Below, piece after piece: positions 53,734 through 62,378 of a DNA stretch of 64,000 nt (its first letter is position 1; the number at the start of each line of letters is the position of its first letter). A model generated the notes under the pieces. The model made no database searches and was not told the DNA's origin. It saw only the letters and a list, made by a program, of their open reading frames with translations. Both the position numbers and the translations under genes were made by a program. Location: contig JAGHIZ010000063.1 in NCBI GenBank assembly GCA_017886875.1, positions 1 through 64,000 on the forward strand. The letters are read 5' to 3'. This DNA is from Butyricicoccus sp. (GTDB taxonomy: Bacteria; Bacillota; Clostridia; Oscillospirales; Butyricicoccaceae).

Positions 53734-54147
53734 ATGAATACTGATTTTTTACACCCACAAATGTCAGATGCTGAGCTTTTACAGGTTTCATCTTTAGGAC
53801 TTGCACATATTGGTGATGTTGTATATGAAATTATGACTCGTTCTTATCTTGTTTGTAATGGTACACAAACAGCTAAAAATTTACATGCAAAAACAGTATC
53901 TTTAGTTCGTGCATCTGCTCAATATAACGCTGCACAAAAAATTATTCCGTTTCTAACTGATGATGAGCAAGATGTTTTTAAACGTGCTAGAAATACTAAA
54001 CTGCATGGAATACCAAAAGCCGCATCTCGCAGTGAATATTCTTATGCCACTGCTTTAGAAGCTCTTTTTGGTTGGCTATATCTAAAAAAACAGTATGATA
54101 GATTAAATGAGCTTTATAATATTATTTCCGAGAATTTTAATATATAG
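53734..54147 (+). CDS. mrnC: Mini-ribonuclease 3
   Basis: A 137-residue RNase III-like nuclease without the double-stranded RNA-binding domain; trims the 23S rRNA precursor in Firmicutes. It has LGLAHIGDVVYEIMTRSYL (the catalytic Gly-Asp stretch), FKRARNTK and the second acidic site ATALEALFGWLYL. In many Firmicutes it follows cysS; here it is alone. RBS AAGGGG. Confidence 0.94.
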   Translation: MNTDFLHPQMSDAELLQVSSLGLAHIGDVVYEIMTRSYLVCNGTQTAKNLHAKTVSLVRASAQYNAAQKIIPFLTDDEQDVFKRARNTKLHGIPKAASRSEYSYATALEALFGWLYLKKQYDRLNELYNIISENFNI

Positions 54148-54149
54148 AA

Positions 54150-54193
54150 AAAAGCACCGACTATGTGAGATTGTTCACAAATTCGGTGCTTTT
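54150..54193 (+). terminator. Terminator of mrnC
   Basis: AAAAGCACCGA/TCGGTGCTTTT stem with a 22-nt loop. A second hairpin GCCGTCC-TATT-GGACAGC (54204-54221) with a T-run on the plus strand follows. Confidence 0.8.
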
Positions 54194-54237
54194 CTGCCCT
54201 TTTGCCGTCCTATTGGACAGCCGATTGTTTTTTAAAA

Positions 54238-54360
54238 TTAGTCATTGCAATCTCTAGTGCAGTTATTAGACTGCTGATTGCTTGCTGAAGTGCCACTTTT
54301 CTTATTCTGAGAAGTCATACCGCTTTTTGCGTTTTGTGAGTTGTTCTTTTTACTTGACAT
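54238..54360 (-). CDS. Small Ser/Asn/Lys-rich protein, 40 residues
   Basis: A 40-codon reading frame, too short for common gene finders. It starts at ATG 54360, with GGCAGGTG 7 nt before it, and ends at TAA 54238-54240. The product is very polar, rich in S, N, K and Q, begins MSSKKNNSQNAKSG and ends NNCTRDCND, with two cysteines near the C-terminus. Codon use is like that of its neighbours. It lies alone between mrnC and sdaAA. I recognise no family; the composition resembles small spore-associated proteins of Clostridia, a weak guess. Confidence 0.65.
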   Translation of the reverse strand: MSSKKNNSQNAKSGMTSQNKKSGTSASNQQSNNCTRDCND

Positions 54361-54436
54361 GGTGTTCACCTGCCTTTCTCCCTTTGGGGTACGAGCATAG
54401 TATCACCATATAATTTAAAGTTTATACATAAAAATT

Positions 54437-55315
54437 TTATTTAGCTCCAAAAACTTGTTGTTTGAGTTTAAGACCAGTTGGTGTTATCGCAAGCCCACCT
54501 TGAGAAGTTTCTCTAAGTGAGCATGGAAGACTAGCACCAACTTGTTTCATTGCTATTATACATTCATCAGCTGGAATTTTGCTTTCTACGCCTGCAAGTG
54601 CCATTTCGGCTGATGAAAAAGCTATAACTGTGCCTGATACATTGCGTTTTATACATGGTATTTCAACAAGTCCAGCAACAGGGTCACATACCAAACCTAG
54701 CTGGTTTTTTATTGCCATGGCACAAGCATGAGCTGATTGTTCTGGTGTGCCACCAGCAAGTTCCACAAGGCAGGCGGCTGCCATAGCACTAGCTGAACCA
54801 CATTCAGCTTGGCAGCCGCCTTCTGCACCAGCTACACTTGCTTTTTGTGCTATAACCATGCCAAATGCACCCGCAGTAAACAGGCTCATTATTGCTTGCT
54901 TTTCATCGCACTTGCCGCTTTCAAGCATGGAAATTATACATGCAGGCAAAATTCCGCATGAGCCTGCTGTGGGTGATGCTACTATTTTACCCATTGCTGC
55001 ATTATATTCTGATACTGCGATAGCTTTCATAATTGCTAAGTTTAAAAAACTTCCACACAAACCGCCAGTTTGTGCGTATTTTTCCATTTTTGCAGCATCA
55101 CCGCCTGTAAGACCAGAAGTAGAACGCAAATCAGGCTTTTTTCCCTCATTTACCGCTTGACACATTATTTTAAAATTTTGAGCCATTTTATCAAAAAGTG
55201 CCTGCTCAGTTTGCTCCATTTGCAAAGCTTCATCATTTAAAACAATTTCTGATATTTTTTTATTTTGTTTATCAGCTTCTTTACAAAGTTCATATATGCT
55301 TGTATAAGATAACAT
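54437..55315 (-). CDS. sdaAA: L-serine dehydratase, iron-sulfur, alpha subunit
   Basis: Deaminates L-serine to pyruvate and ammonia with an oxygen-labile [4Fe-4S] cluster. The 292-residue subunit has cysteine-bearing SPTAGSCGILPAC and ECGSASAMAAACL, and DPVAGLVEIPC, the expected cluster ligands and substrate loops. It follows the beta gene at 15 nt, RBS AGAGG. The two-subunit form is typical for Gram-positive bacteria. Confidence 0.95.
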   Translation of the reverse strand: MLSYTSIYELCKEADKQNKKISEIVLNDEALQMEQTEQALFDKMAQNFKIMCQAVNEGKKPDLRSTSGLTGGDAAKMEKYAQTGGLCGSFLNLAIMKAIAVSEYNAAMGKIVASPTAGSCGILPACIISMLESGKCDEKQAIMSLFTAGAFGMVIAQKASVAGAEGGCQAECGSASAMAAACLVELAGGTPEQSAHACAMAIKNQLGLVCDPVAGLVEIPCIKRNVSGTVIAFSSAEMALAGVESKIPADECIIAMKQVGASLPCSLRETSQGGLAITPTGLKLKQQVFGAK

Positions 55316-55330
55316 TTTTTTACCTCTTTT

Positions 55331-55990
55331 TTAAATAGCTTTAATTAGTATTACATTTATTATATTAGGCAATATTTGAAAATTTTGTATTAAATAATCT
55401 GGCACTTCACCATCAACTTCTATGGTCATAACCGCTTCACCGCCTTTTTTGGGGCGTGAAAGTCTGAAATTTCCTATATTAAGTCCAGAATATGCCATAA
55501 AGTTGGTAACTGCTGCAATAGTTCCTGGTTTATCATGATGAAGTATAAGAAGTGTATTGTATTGTCCTGTAAATGAAACCTCAAGCCCATTTATCTCAGT
55601 AACCAGTATATTTCCTCCGCCTATGCTACAACCTTGTATTGTACATTCAGCACCATTTTCACCTTTTAATGTTATTCTTGCTGTGTTTGGGTGAGCGTCT
55701 GGCAAGTTTATAAGCTCAAAATTATATTCTAAGCCGCTTTCTTTTGCAAGTGTTAATGCATTTCTTATTCTCTCATCATGTGAATGCATTCCCATTATTC
55801 CTGCAATTATAGCCTTGTCTGTGCCATGTCCTTTATATGTTTCTGCAAATGAACCAGAAAGCATAATTTTTGCTTTAACCGCTTTTTGCCCTAAGATTTT
55901 CCATGCAACTCGACCAAGTCTTACAGCTCCCGCTGTATGTGAACTTGATGGCCCTATCATTATAGGCCCTATTATATCAAAAACATTCAT
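55331..55990 (-). CDS. sdaAB: L-serine dehydratase, iron-sulfur, beta subunit
   Basis: A 219-residue partner of SdaAA: N-terminal beta domain with DIIGPIMIGPSSSHTAGAVR (signature) and GSFAETYKGHGTDKAI, then an ACT domain (about 140-219, LILHHDKPGTIAAVTNFMA) that may bind serine as a regulator. RBS AAAGGA. It is first of the sdaAB-sdaAA operon. Confidence 0.95.
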   Translation of the reverse strand: MNVFDIIGPIMIGPSSSHTAGAVRLGRVAWKILGQKAVKAKIMLSGSFAETYKGHGTDKAIIAGIMGMHSHDERIRNALTLAKESGLEYNFELINLPDAHPNTARITLKGENGAECTIQGCSIGGGNILVTEINGLEVSFTGQYNTLLILHHDKPGTIAAVTNFMAYSGLNIGNFRLSRPKKGGEAVMTIEVDGEVPDYLIQNFQILPNIINVILIKAI

Positions 55991-56014
55991 ATTTAAAATC
56001 CTTTCTTTATAATA

Positions 56015-56052
56015 AAAAGTAACGCCTATTTATATTTTGACGTTACTTTTTC
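56015..56052 (-). terminator. Terminator of the Gtr operon
   Basis: AAAAAGTAACG/CGTTACTTTTT stem (11 bp), 16-nt loop, T-rich end on the minus strand. Confidence 0.8.
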
Positions 56053-56055
56053 TGA

Positions 56056-56460
56056 CTAATTCTTATTAAATGTGAAAAATCTTTGACCTATATAATTACA
56101 AAAAACAAATAAACACATACCAACTAGCATTGCACCATTTTCCTGTACGCTAGTTGATGCACCAGATAATATTTTTGCAACAATAGGTTTTGCAACTCCA
56201 TAAGAAATAAAATAACATATGGAAATATTGATTATAAATTTTATAATTATCTTAAAATCTTTATCCTTATTATTAAAGGTAAAGTTTTTATTTAGAAAAT
56301 AACTTACAATACTGCCTATAACATAATTTGAAGCAGAAGAAATCCAATATCCAAAATGTAATACATTATACATTAAGAACATTACAGAAGTACCAACCAG
56401 TGTATTTATAACACCTACTATTATAAATTTCCAAAATGTTTTATCAAATAGTTTGCCCAT
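56056..56460 (-). CDS. GtrA-family membrane protein
   Basis: A 134-residue protein with four hydrophobic segments and the GtrA start KFIIVGVINTLVGTSVMFLMY and YVIGSIVSYFLNKNFTF. GtrA-type proteins are thought to flip a lipid-linked sugar across the membrane. ATG 56460 lies 1 nt after the stop of the glycosyltransferase gene, with GAGG in the preceding codons, so the two are coupled. With the next two genes it makes the three-part glycosylation system. Confidence 0.88.
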   Translation of the reverse strand: MGKLFDKTFWKFIIVGVINTLVGTSVMFLMYNVLHFGYWISSASNYVIGSIVSYFLNKNFTFNNKDKDFKIIIKFIINISICYFISYGVAKPIVAKILSGASTSVQENGAMLVGMCLFVFCNYIGQRFFTFNKN

Positions 56461-56461
56461 T

Positions 56462-57424
56462 TTATTTATCCTCATCAAAAGTTTTTTCGGAAATTATATA
56501 TTTTGGTCGTTGTTTAGTTTCCATATATATTTTACCTACATATTCACCTATAACACCAAGAGAAATTAACTGTATACCACCAATAAAACAGGTAGCGATT
56601 AAACTGCTTGACCAACCAGCAACAACATTACCAGAGAAGAAAGACACAAGTGCATATATAATCAAAAGAAACGATAAAACAGAAATGCATACACCAAGTC
56701 CGGTTATAAGTCTGATAGGTTTTACACTAAGGCTTGTTATACCATCAAATGCTAAAGCAAGCATTTTTTTAAGAGGATAGTGGCTTTCACCAGCTATTCT
56801 TTCATTTCTTTCATAATAAACACATGTGCTTTTAAAACCTACCAGTGGAAACATACCTCTAAGAAATATATTTACCTCTTTAAAATTTGCAAATTCATTT
56901 AATACTTTAGAAGATACCAAACGATAATCTGCATGATTATATACAATATCTGCCCCCATCCACTTTATAAGTTTATAAAAGCTTTCAGCGGTAAAACGTT
57001 TGAAAAATGTGTCTGTTGCTCTTTTACTACGTACACCATATACAATTTCAGCACCATTAATATAATTATCAACCATTTCGTCCATAGCATTTATATCATC
57101 TTGCCCATCACAATCAATAGAAATGGTTATATCACATCTATCTTTAGCCTCCATGAGACCAGCTAAAAGTGCATTTTGATGACCTCTATTACGGCTAAGT
57201 GTAATGCCTTCATAGTGTATATTTTCATTTGAAAGTGATTTAATTATCTGCCATGTATCATCTTTACTACCATCATTTACAAATAAAACTTTGCTGTCTT
57301 GTGAAATTTTATTTTTATTTATTAGGCTTGTGATTTTATTTAAAAAAAGCGGTGCTGTTATAGGTAAGACAGCTTGTTCATTATAACAAGGGATAACTAT
57401 ATATAGTGTAGGTGTATTATTCAT
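56462..57424 (-). CDS. Family 2 glycosyltransferase (GtrB/CsbB-like)
   Basis: A 320-residue enzyme: GT-A domain (1-225) with IPCYNEQ, the metal-binding acidic cluster in SIDCDGQDD and RSKRATDTFFKRF, and two C-terminal transmembrane segments (about 230-290). Members load glucose or GlcNAc on undecaprenyl phosphate at the inner membrane side. It is the middle gene of the trio. Donor sugar unknown. Confidence 0.92.
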   Translation of the reverse strand: MNNTPTLYIVIPCYNEQAVLPITAPLFLNKITSLINKNKISQDSKVLFVNDGSKDDTWQIIKSLSNENIHYEGITLSRNRGHQNALLAGLMEAKDRCDITISIDCDGQDDINAMDEMVDNYINGAEIVYGVRSKRATDTFFKRFTAESFYKLIKWMGADIVYNHADYRLVSSKVLNEFANFKEVNIFLRGMFPLVGFKSTCVYYERNERIAGESHYPLKKMLALAFDGITSLSVKPIRLITGLGVCISVLSFLLIIYALVSFFSGNVVAGWSSSLIATCFIGGIQLISLGVIGEYVGKIYMETKQRPKYIISEKTFDEDK

Positions 57425-57442
57425 TTATATTCACCGTCCGTT

Positions 57443-59128
57443 TTATTTTTTTAAAATATAACCTAATTCTGTTTGCTCTAAATTATATCCAAAAGCATCT
57501 ATAAAACCATTTACATATTCTAAAACATTATAATCTGACTTTGAACAATAAATAACAGATGGTATTTTATCAGGATTTAAGTTATAATATTCCATAAGTT
57601 TATTAAAACTAGGCTCATTTATACCAGATAACCATGCAGAAAAACTAGCACTTGGTTTACTATCTGATAAATATAGATAAGTGCTTGTGGTGTAGTAAAG
57701 TACAGAGCCATCATTTATATCTCTAACTGGTTGAGTATCAACATATAATTGTTCATAATTTTCTTTGTTTTCTTTGGTTGTAAAAATTCCTTTTTCTGCA
57801 CCAACTGTTATTTGTTCGGTCATATCACTCATAGAGCCATTTTCCCAGAAAAGCGAATTGTAACGCACATAACCCATTAAGCATATAAACACTGCTAAAA
57901 GAATACAAGTTGTATATTTAAGTTGCATATTGAACTTATATTTTTTAATATCCCAGTCCTTGAGCCAGTTATATATCATAATGAAACTGCCAATAGTTGA
58001 TACTGTTGTTGCAGTTGATATAACATAAAAGCCTTGGTTTGAAGACCAGTTTACACAAAACGCATATATAAACCCATTAAGCCATAAAAATAGAAAATAT
58101 TTTAAATTCTTTTTTGGCAAAAATAAAAATGCAAATAAGCCAAGTATACAGCTAGGGAACATAAGGAAGTTTATATATCTATTAAAAAATATAAATGGTA
58201 AAATATATATAACAGTTAATAATATACCGATTATGGCATATATATATTTATTTTGTCCATCTTTTTTATCTGATACAATAATAATAGATAATACAATTGT
58301 TCCGCCTATTACAAGTTCAGAAAAAACATTACTATATCTAATAAAAGTAATATATTTATATATATTTTCTAGTATAGTTACTCTAGGGTGGTCTGGGTCA
58401 TTTAACAGAATAGGGAATGCAGACATTATTTCTAAAATAGATGCTCTTGATAAAACAAATATGCCAAAAATAACAGCAAGAGTTGCACAGCCTAAAGTTA
58501 AATATATAAATTCTTTTATGTTGTCTTTGATATGTGATTTAATAGATATTATTATTGAAACTAAGGCATAAATAAAATATCCTATAACTAAATATGGACA
58601 GCACAAAACTGCAGCAGCATAAAATAAACCTGCTAAATATGAAATATACCACTTTTTATTATCATTTGTAGCAAGTAAAATACCTGTTATTGTTGTACAT
58701 GCAACAGCTATTGAATTATAGGATAATGCCATAATACCAAATGTTGTAAACAGTAGATATGATATAGATGCACCCAATGCAGCAATTTTATATTTTCTTA
58801 AACGAACATATATAAATAATGATGTGCATATGTGAAGAAAGGTGAAAATATACCTAAAATGCAGTATTATTCCATCTGTACCATCAAAAACTAATTGATA
58901 TAATTTCATAAATGGATATATCAAAAATCCTGCCATTTGTGATAAATGCCATTCATTTATAAAAAGCCCATCACCCGCAGTAAGTCTGTATGGCACTGTT
59001 AAATAAAATGACTCATCTTGATTTCCAAAGCCATATCGGCATTTATAAAAGATGAATATGGAACCAATTAAAAACAATAGCATAAATACAATGTCTACTT
59101 TATTTAATTTTAGTTTTTTTATCATCAT
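57443..59128 (-). CDS. GT-C type membrane glycosyltransferase (GtrC/YfhO-like role)
   Basis: A 561-residue membrane protein with about ten to twelve hydrophobic segments and, in the first external loop, a Gln-Asp-Glu stretch (GNQDESFYLTVPYRL) like the catalytic acidic residues of GT-C/PMT-type enzymes. The C-terminal 110 residues are outside. It would transfer the lipid-linked sugar to a wall polymer or protein on the outer face. The first ATG of the double ATG with AAGGACG (59128) is taken. It is first of the GT-C/GtrB/GtrA operon. The family is divergent, so role depends on context. Confidence 0.75.
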   Translation of the reverse strand: MMIKKLKLNKVDIVFMLLFLIGSIFIFYKCRYGFGNQDESFYLTVPYRLTAGDGLFINEWHLSQMAGFLIYPFMKLYQLVFDGTDGIILHFRYIFTFLHICTSLFIYVRLRKYKIAALGASISYLLFTTFGIMALSYNSIAVACTTITGILLATNDNKKWYISYLAGLFYAAAVLCCPYLVIGYFIYALVSIIISIKSHIKDNIKEFIYLTLGCATLAVIFGIFVLSRASILEIMSAFPILLNDPDHPRVTILENIYKYITFIRYSNVFSELVIGGTIVLSIIIVSDKKDGQNKYIYAIIGILLTVIYILPFIFFNRYINFLMFPSCILGLFAFLFLPKKNLKYFLFLWLNGFIYAFCVNWSSNQGFYVISTATTVSTIGSFIMIYNWLKDWDIKKYKFNMQLKYTTCILLAVFICLMGYVRYNSLFWENGSMSDMTEQITVGAEKGIFTTKENKENYEQLYVDTQPVRDINDGSVLYYTTSTYLYLSDSKPSASFSAWLSGINEPSFNKLMEYYNLNPDKIPSVIYCSKSDYNVLEYVNGFIDAFGYNLEQTELGYILKK

Positions 59129-59222
59129 ACACGTCCTTTTTTTATATTTTTTAGATAATCCAGATATAAGTATATCATAATTCAAAATAAAAAAAAACAC
59201 GATATTATTATCTTGTTGTATA

Positions 59223-59252
59223 TTGTACCTTATATAGTTAAAAGTGTATAAT
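59223..59252 (+). promoter_or_regulatory. Promoter of the GT4-CsaB gene
   Basis: TTGTAC (59223-59228), 18 nt, TATAAT (59247-59252). Confidence 0.6.
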
Positions 59253-59307
59253 AAATAGTAAAACTATTATATGGAGACTAATTTATATATTTTATTGGAG
59301 GAATATA

Positions 59308-61551
59308 ATGCGAATATTACAGATGATGGGTGGAGGAGATGTAGGTGGTGCTAAAACCCATATAATGACGCTTGTTCAAGCACTTAGTAAAGAAAATGAT
59401 GTATGTTTAGTGAGTTTTAGAGATGGCGATTTTCCAAAAGAGGCTATTAAACGTGGGATTAATGTAAAAATATTTCAGTATCTTAACCTTTTTACTTGTA
59501 GGAATAAAGTTCTTGAGCTTATTGATGAATTTAAACCAGATATAATTCATTGTCATGGCTCAAAATCAAATGTTATAGGTGTTATGATTGGAGCAAAAAG
59601 ACCTAATATTCCTATTATGACAACAGTTCATTCTGATTATAAGCTCGATTATATGGGAAATCCACTTAAACAGTACACATATGGTACATTAAATGCAATA
59701 GCTCTTAGATTTATGGATTTTCACCAGCCTGTTGCAGATAGAATGGCTAGAACGCTTATAACCCGTGGGTTTGACCCACAAAAAATGTGTGTAATTTATA
59801 ATGGTATGGATTTTAAAGACCCTATTCAAAATTTAGATAGAATTGCTTATATAAAAGACAAATGGGGAATGGATATATCTGATGATGATATAGTATGTGG
59901 TATAGCGGCTAGACTTACCGCAGTTAAAGATATTTTTACATGCGTTAAGGGTTTTGCTATAGCTGCAAAAGAACAACCTAAACTAAAACTGCTTTTAGCA
60001 GGTGATGGGGAAGATGAAAAACCGCTTAGAAAACTTATTCAGTCACTCGGTATAGAGGATAAAGTGCTATTTTGTGGCTGGGTAAAGGAGATGGACAAGT
60101 TTTTTGCATCTATTGATATAAATTTATTGACTTCTGTATCTGAAACTTTTCCATATTCTATATTAGAGGGTATAAGAGAAGGTTGTGCTACTATTTGTTC
60201 TGATGTTGGCGGTATGAGTGAACTCATAGATAGTGGTGAAAATGGATTTATTTTTAAACCTAAAGATTATGAAACACTAGCTAAAGATATACTTATACTA
60301 GCAAATGACAAAGAAAAACGTCAAACATTCGCTAAAAAACTCTATGAAAAAGCGGACAGAGATTTTTCTCTTAGAACTATGTGTCAAACTCAAATAAATA
60401 ACTATAAAACTGTTATAAAACGATTTGAGCGACAAAAGAAATTTAAACGTGATGAAATAGTTATCTGTGGTGCTTATGGTAAAGGAAATTCAGGTGATGA
60501 CGCTATATTAAAGGCTATTGTTCAGGAAATGCGTGCAATAGACCCAGACCGCAGAATAACTGTTATGTCAAGACGCCCGCTTGAAACAAAGCTTGTTTAT
60601 CGTACTGATGCTGTTTATACATTTAGATTTGGTCAGATATTGAAAAGGCTTCATAAATCTGCCCTTTATATAAATGGTGGCGGTAGTCTTATGCAAGATG
60701 TAACTTCAACACGTTCACTTAGATATTATCTTTTAACTTTAGACCAAGCTAAACGTATGGGCTGTAAAGTTATTATGTATGGCTGTGGTATTGGTCCAAT
60801 AAATAAGCCAAGCAACAGAAAATGTGCAGCTAAAACTATAAATCGTTCGGTAGACATTATAACCTTACGTGATGATTTATCACGTGGCGAATTAAATAGC
60901 ATGGGTATTGTAAAGCCTGATATTAGGCTTTCGGCTGACCCTACTATTATTTTAAAGCCTGCAAGCGATTTACTTGTAGATACAGCTTTTGAAGAATGCA
61001 ATGTGCCGCTTGATAAAAATTATATAGGCTTTGGAATTAGAAAATGGAAAAGCTTAGATGAAGTTTCTGATGAAATTGTAAAAGCGGCTGAATATGCATA
61101 TAAAAAATATGGTCTTATACCGCTTTTTGTGCCTATTGAATATCCATCAGATTTAGAACCTGCTCAGCAAATAGGTAGTAAACTTAAATGCCCTTACTAT
61201 ATGATAACAAAACGTCAATCCATAGAAACTACTATTGGTATTTTAGCTCGTATGAAAACAGTTATTGGTATTAGACTTCATTCGCTTATGTTTTCCGCAG
61301 CCGCTGGCGTTCCTGTTATCGGTATGAGCTATGATATAAAGGTAGATGGTTTTCTTAAATATATAGGTAGTCGCACTTGTATTCCTCTAAGTGATGTAAC
61401 CGCTGAAAAGCTATTACCACTTATTGATGAATGTGTGACTGGTAAGCTTGATGAAGAAGTACGCCAAACCGCTGAGATGCTTCGTAAACGTGAACGTCAA
61501 AATGTAATTTCCGTATGTGAGTTACTAGAAAAACACCGTAAACAACAGTAG
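59308..61551 (+). CDS. csaB: Fused family 4 glycosyltransferase and CsaB polysaccharide pyruvyl transferase
   Basis: A 747-residue cytoplasmic protein of two enzymes. Residues 1-370 are a GT4 glycosyltransferase (GGGDVGGAKTHIMTL, HCHGSKSN, the donor loop SETFPYSILEGIREG). Residues about 388-747 are a CsaB-type pyruvyl transferase (GAYGKGNSGDDAIL, INGGGSLMQDVTS, GCGIGPIN, RLHSLMFSAAAGVP). CsaB adds a pyruvate ketal to the secondary wall polymer, the mark to which SLH domains bind. RBS GGAGG. No frameshift or stop lies at the junction. The SLH protein at 29643-31910 is a plausible client. Confidence 0.9.
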   Translation: MRILQMMGGGDVGGAKTHIMTLVQALSKENDVCLVSFRDGDFPKEAIKRGINVKIFQYLNLFTCRNKVLELIDEFKPDIIHCHGSKSNVIGVMIGAKRPNIPIMTTVHSDYKLDYMGNPLKQYTYGTLNAIALRFMDFHQPVADRMARTLITRGFDPQKMCVIYNGMDFKDPIQNLDRIAYIKDKWGMDISDDDIVCGIAARLTAVKDIFTCVKGFAIAAKEQPKLKLLLAGDGEDEKPLRKLIQSLGIEDKVLFCGWVKEMDKFFASIDINLLTSVSETFPYSILEGIREGCATICSDVGGMSELIDSGENGFIFKPKDYETLAKDILILANDKEKRQTFAKKLYEKADRDFSLRTMCQTQINNYKTVIKRFERQKKFKRDEIVICGAYGKGNSGDDAILKAIVQEMRAIDPDRRITVMSRRPLETKLVYRTDAVYTFRFGQILKRLHKSALYINGGGSLMQDVTSTRSLRYYLLTLDQAKRMGCKVIMYGCGIGPINKPSNRKCAAKTINRSVDIITLRDDLSRGELNSMGIVKPDIRLSADPTIILKPASDLLVDTAFEECNVPLDKNYIGFGIRKWKSLDEVSDEIVKAAEYAYKKYGLIPLFVPIEYPSDLEPAQQIGSKLKCPYYMITKRQSIETTIGILARMKTVIGIRLHSLMFSAAAGVPVIGMSYDIKVDGFLKYIGSRTCIPLSDVTAEKLLPLIDECVTGKLDEEVRQTAEMLRKRERQNVISVCELLEKHRKQQ

Positions 61552-61628
61552 AACACGACAAACCTTGTTATAATTGCACCTTTTCTTTTGGGCAAGTATA
61601 CGATTTTTAAAAACACAGTTAAAAAAGC

Positions 61629-61657
61629 TTGAAACCATCATGTTTACTAGATAAAAT
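61629..61657 (+). promoter_or_regulatory. Promoter of the pur operon
   Basis: TTGAAA (61629-61634), 17 nt, TAAAAT (61652-61657). The stretch 61552-61628 before it holds nothing I can name. Confidence 0.65.
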
Positions 61658-61701
61658 ATAGGATATAAGGCAATACATTGACTGCATAAGGAGGCATTAT
61701 C

Positions 61702-61785
61702 ATGCTAAGTTCAGGCATTTTTTTAATAAGCCAATCATATATTTACAAGCATGGCACTTTTGCAGGCATTTTTATAACCAAATAA
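61702..61785 (+). CDS. 27-residue leader peptide of the pur operon
   Basis: ATG 61702 follows a strong AAGGAGG (7-nt spacing) about 40 nt after the likely transcription start. The frame codes for 27 residues beginning MLSSGIFLISQSY and ends at TAA 61783-61785, four nt before the left arm of an intrinsic terminator. No run of one codon stands out. A ribosome at the stop codon would cover that arm, so translation could control readthrough. The frame also contains two copies of CAGGCATTTTT that could pair with AAATGC in the terminator arm. A free small protein is the alternative. Confidence 0.6.
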   Translation: MLSSGIFLISQSYIYKHGTFAGIFITK

Positions 61786-61788
61786 CTA

Positions 61789-61825
61789 AAATGCAGGGTA
61801 CAGTTGTATCCTGCATTTCTTTTTT
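61789..61825 (+). terminator. Intrinsic terminator (attenuator) before purE
   Basis: AAATGCAGGGTAC/GTATCCTGCATTT, a 13-bp stem with a 4-nt loop, followed by CTTTTTT. It lies between the pur promoter and purE, so it must be passed for expression. Confidence 0.88.
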
Positions 61826-61866
61826 GGTCAACCAGTATATTTTTATCTTTTGGAGGATTTTCGCAA

Positions 61867-62361
61867 ATGAAAAAGGTATGTATTGTAATGGGTTCAGATA
61901 GCGACCTAAAAGTTATTAGCAAATGTATTGATAAACTTAAAACATTTGAAATTCCGTTTGAAGTGCGTATTGTTTCTGCACACCGTACCCCACTTGCTGC
62001 GGAAACCCTTGCTAAAAATGCAAAAAATGATGGCTTTGGTATTATTATTGCTGCTGCTGGTAAAGCAGCTCATCTTGGCGGTGTAATCGCAGCTTATACA
62101 ACCTTGCCTGTTATAGGTGTGCCTATGGGCACAAGCGTTATGGGCGGCATGGACAGCCTACTTTCTATGGTTCAAATGCCTAAGGGTATTCCAGTGGCTT
62201 GTGTGGCTATTGATGGTGCAGAAAATGCGGCTATACTAGCGGCACAGATTATTGCTTTATCAGATGATGCACTTGCTGAAAAACTAGAGCAGTTTAAAAA
62301 AGATATGGCTGATGAGGTTTCCGCTAAGGACGCTAAAGTTAGAGCCGAATATCAAGCATAA
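61867..62361 (+). CDS. purE: N5-carboxyaminoimidazole ribonucleotide mutase
   Basis: Moves the carboxyl group of N5-CAIR to carbon 4, a step of purine synthesis. The 164-residue protein has the class I PurE start ([14 protein letters not shown]), the active-site SAHRTP and the [25 protein letters not shown] block. The frame opens at 61804 inside the attenuator; ATG 61867 follows TTGGAGG. It is first of purE-purC-purF. purK is not adjacent. Confidence 0.95.
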   Translation: MKKVCIVMGSDSDLKVISKCIDKLKTFEIPFEVRIVSAHRTPLAAETLAKNAKNDGFGIIIAAAGKAAHLGGVIAAYTTLPVIGVPMGTSVMGGMDSLLSMVQMPKGIPVACVAIDGAENAAILAAQIIALSDDALAEKLEQFKKDMADEVSAKDAKVRAEYQA

Positions 62362-62378
62362 AAAAGGAGAATATTAAA

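Noticed and set aside
54747..55160. A 137-codon frame opposite sdaAA
   Set aside because: It is the shadow of a Gly/Ala-rich Fe-S enzyme; no RBS and no recognisable motif.
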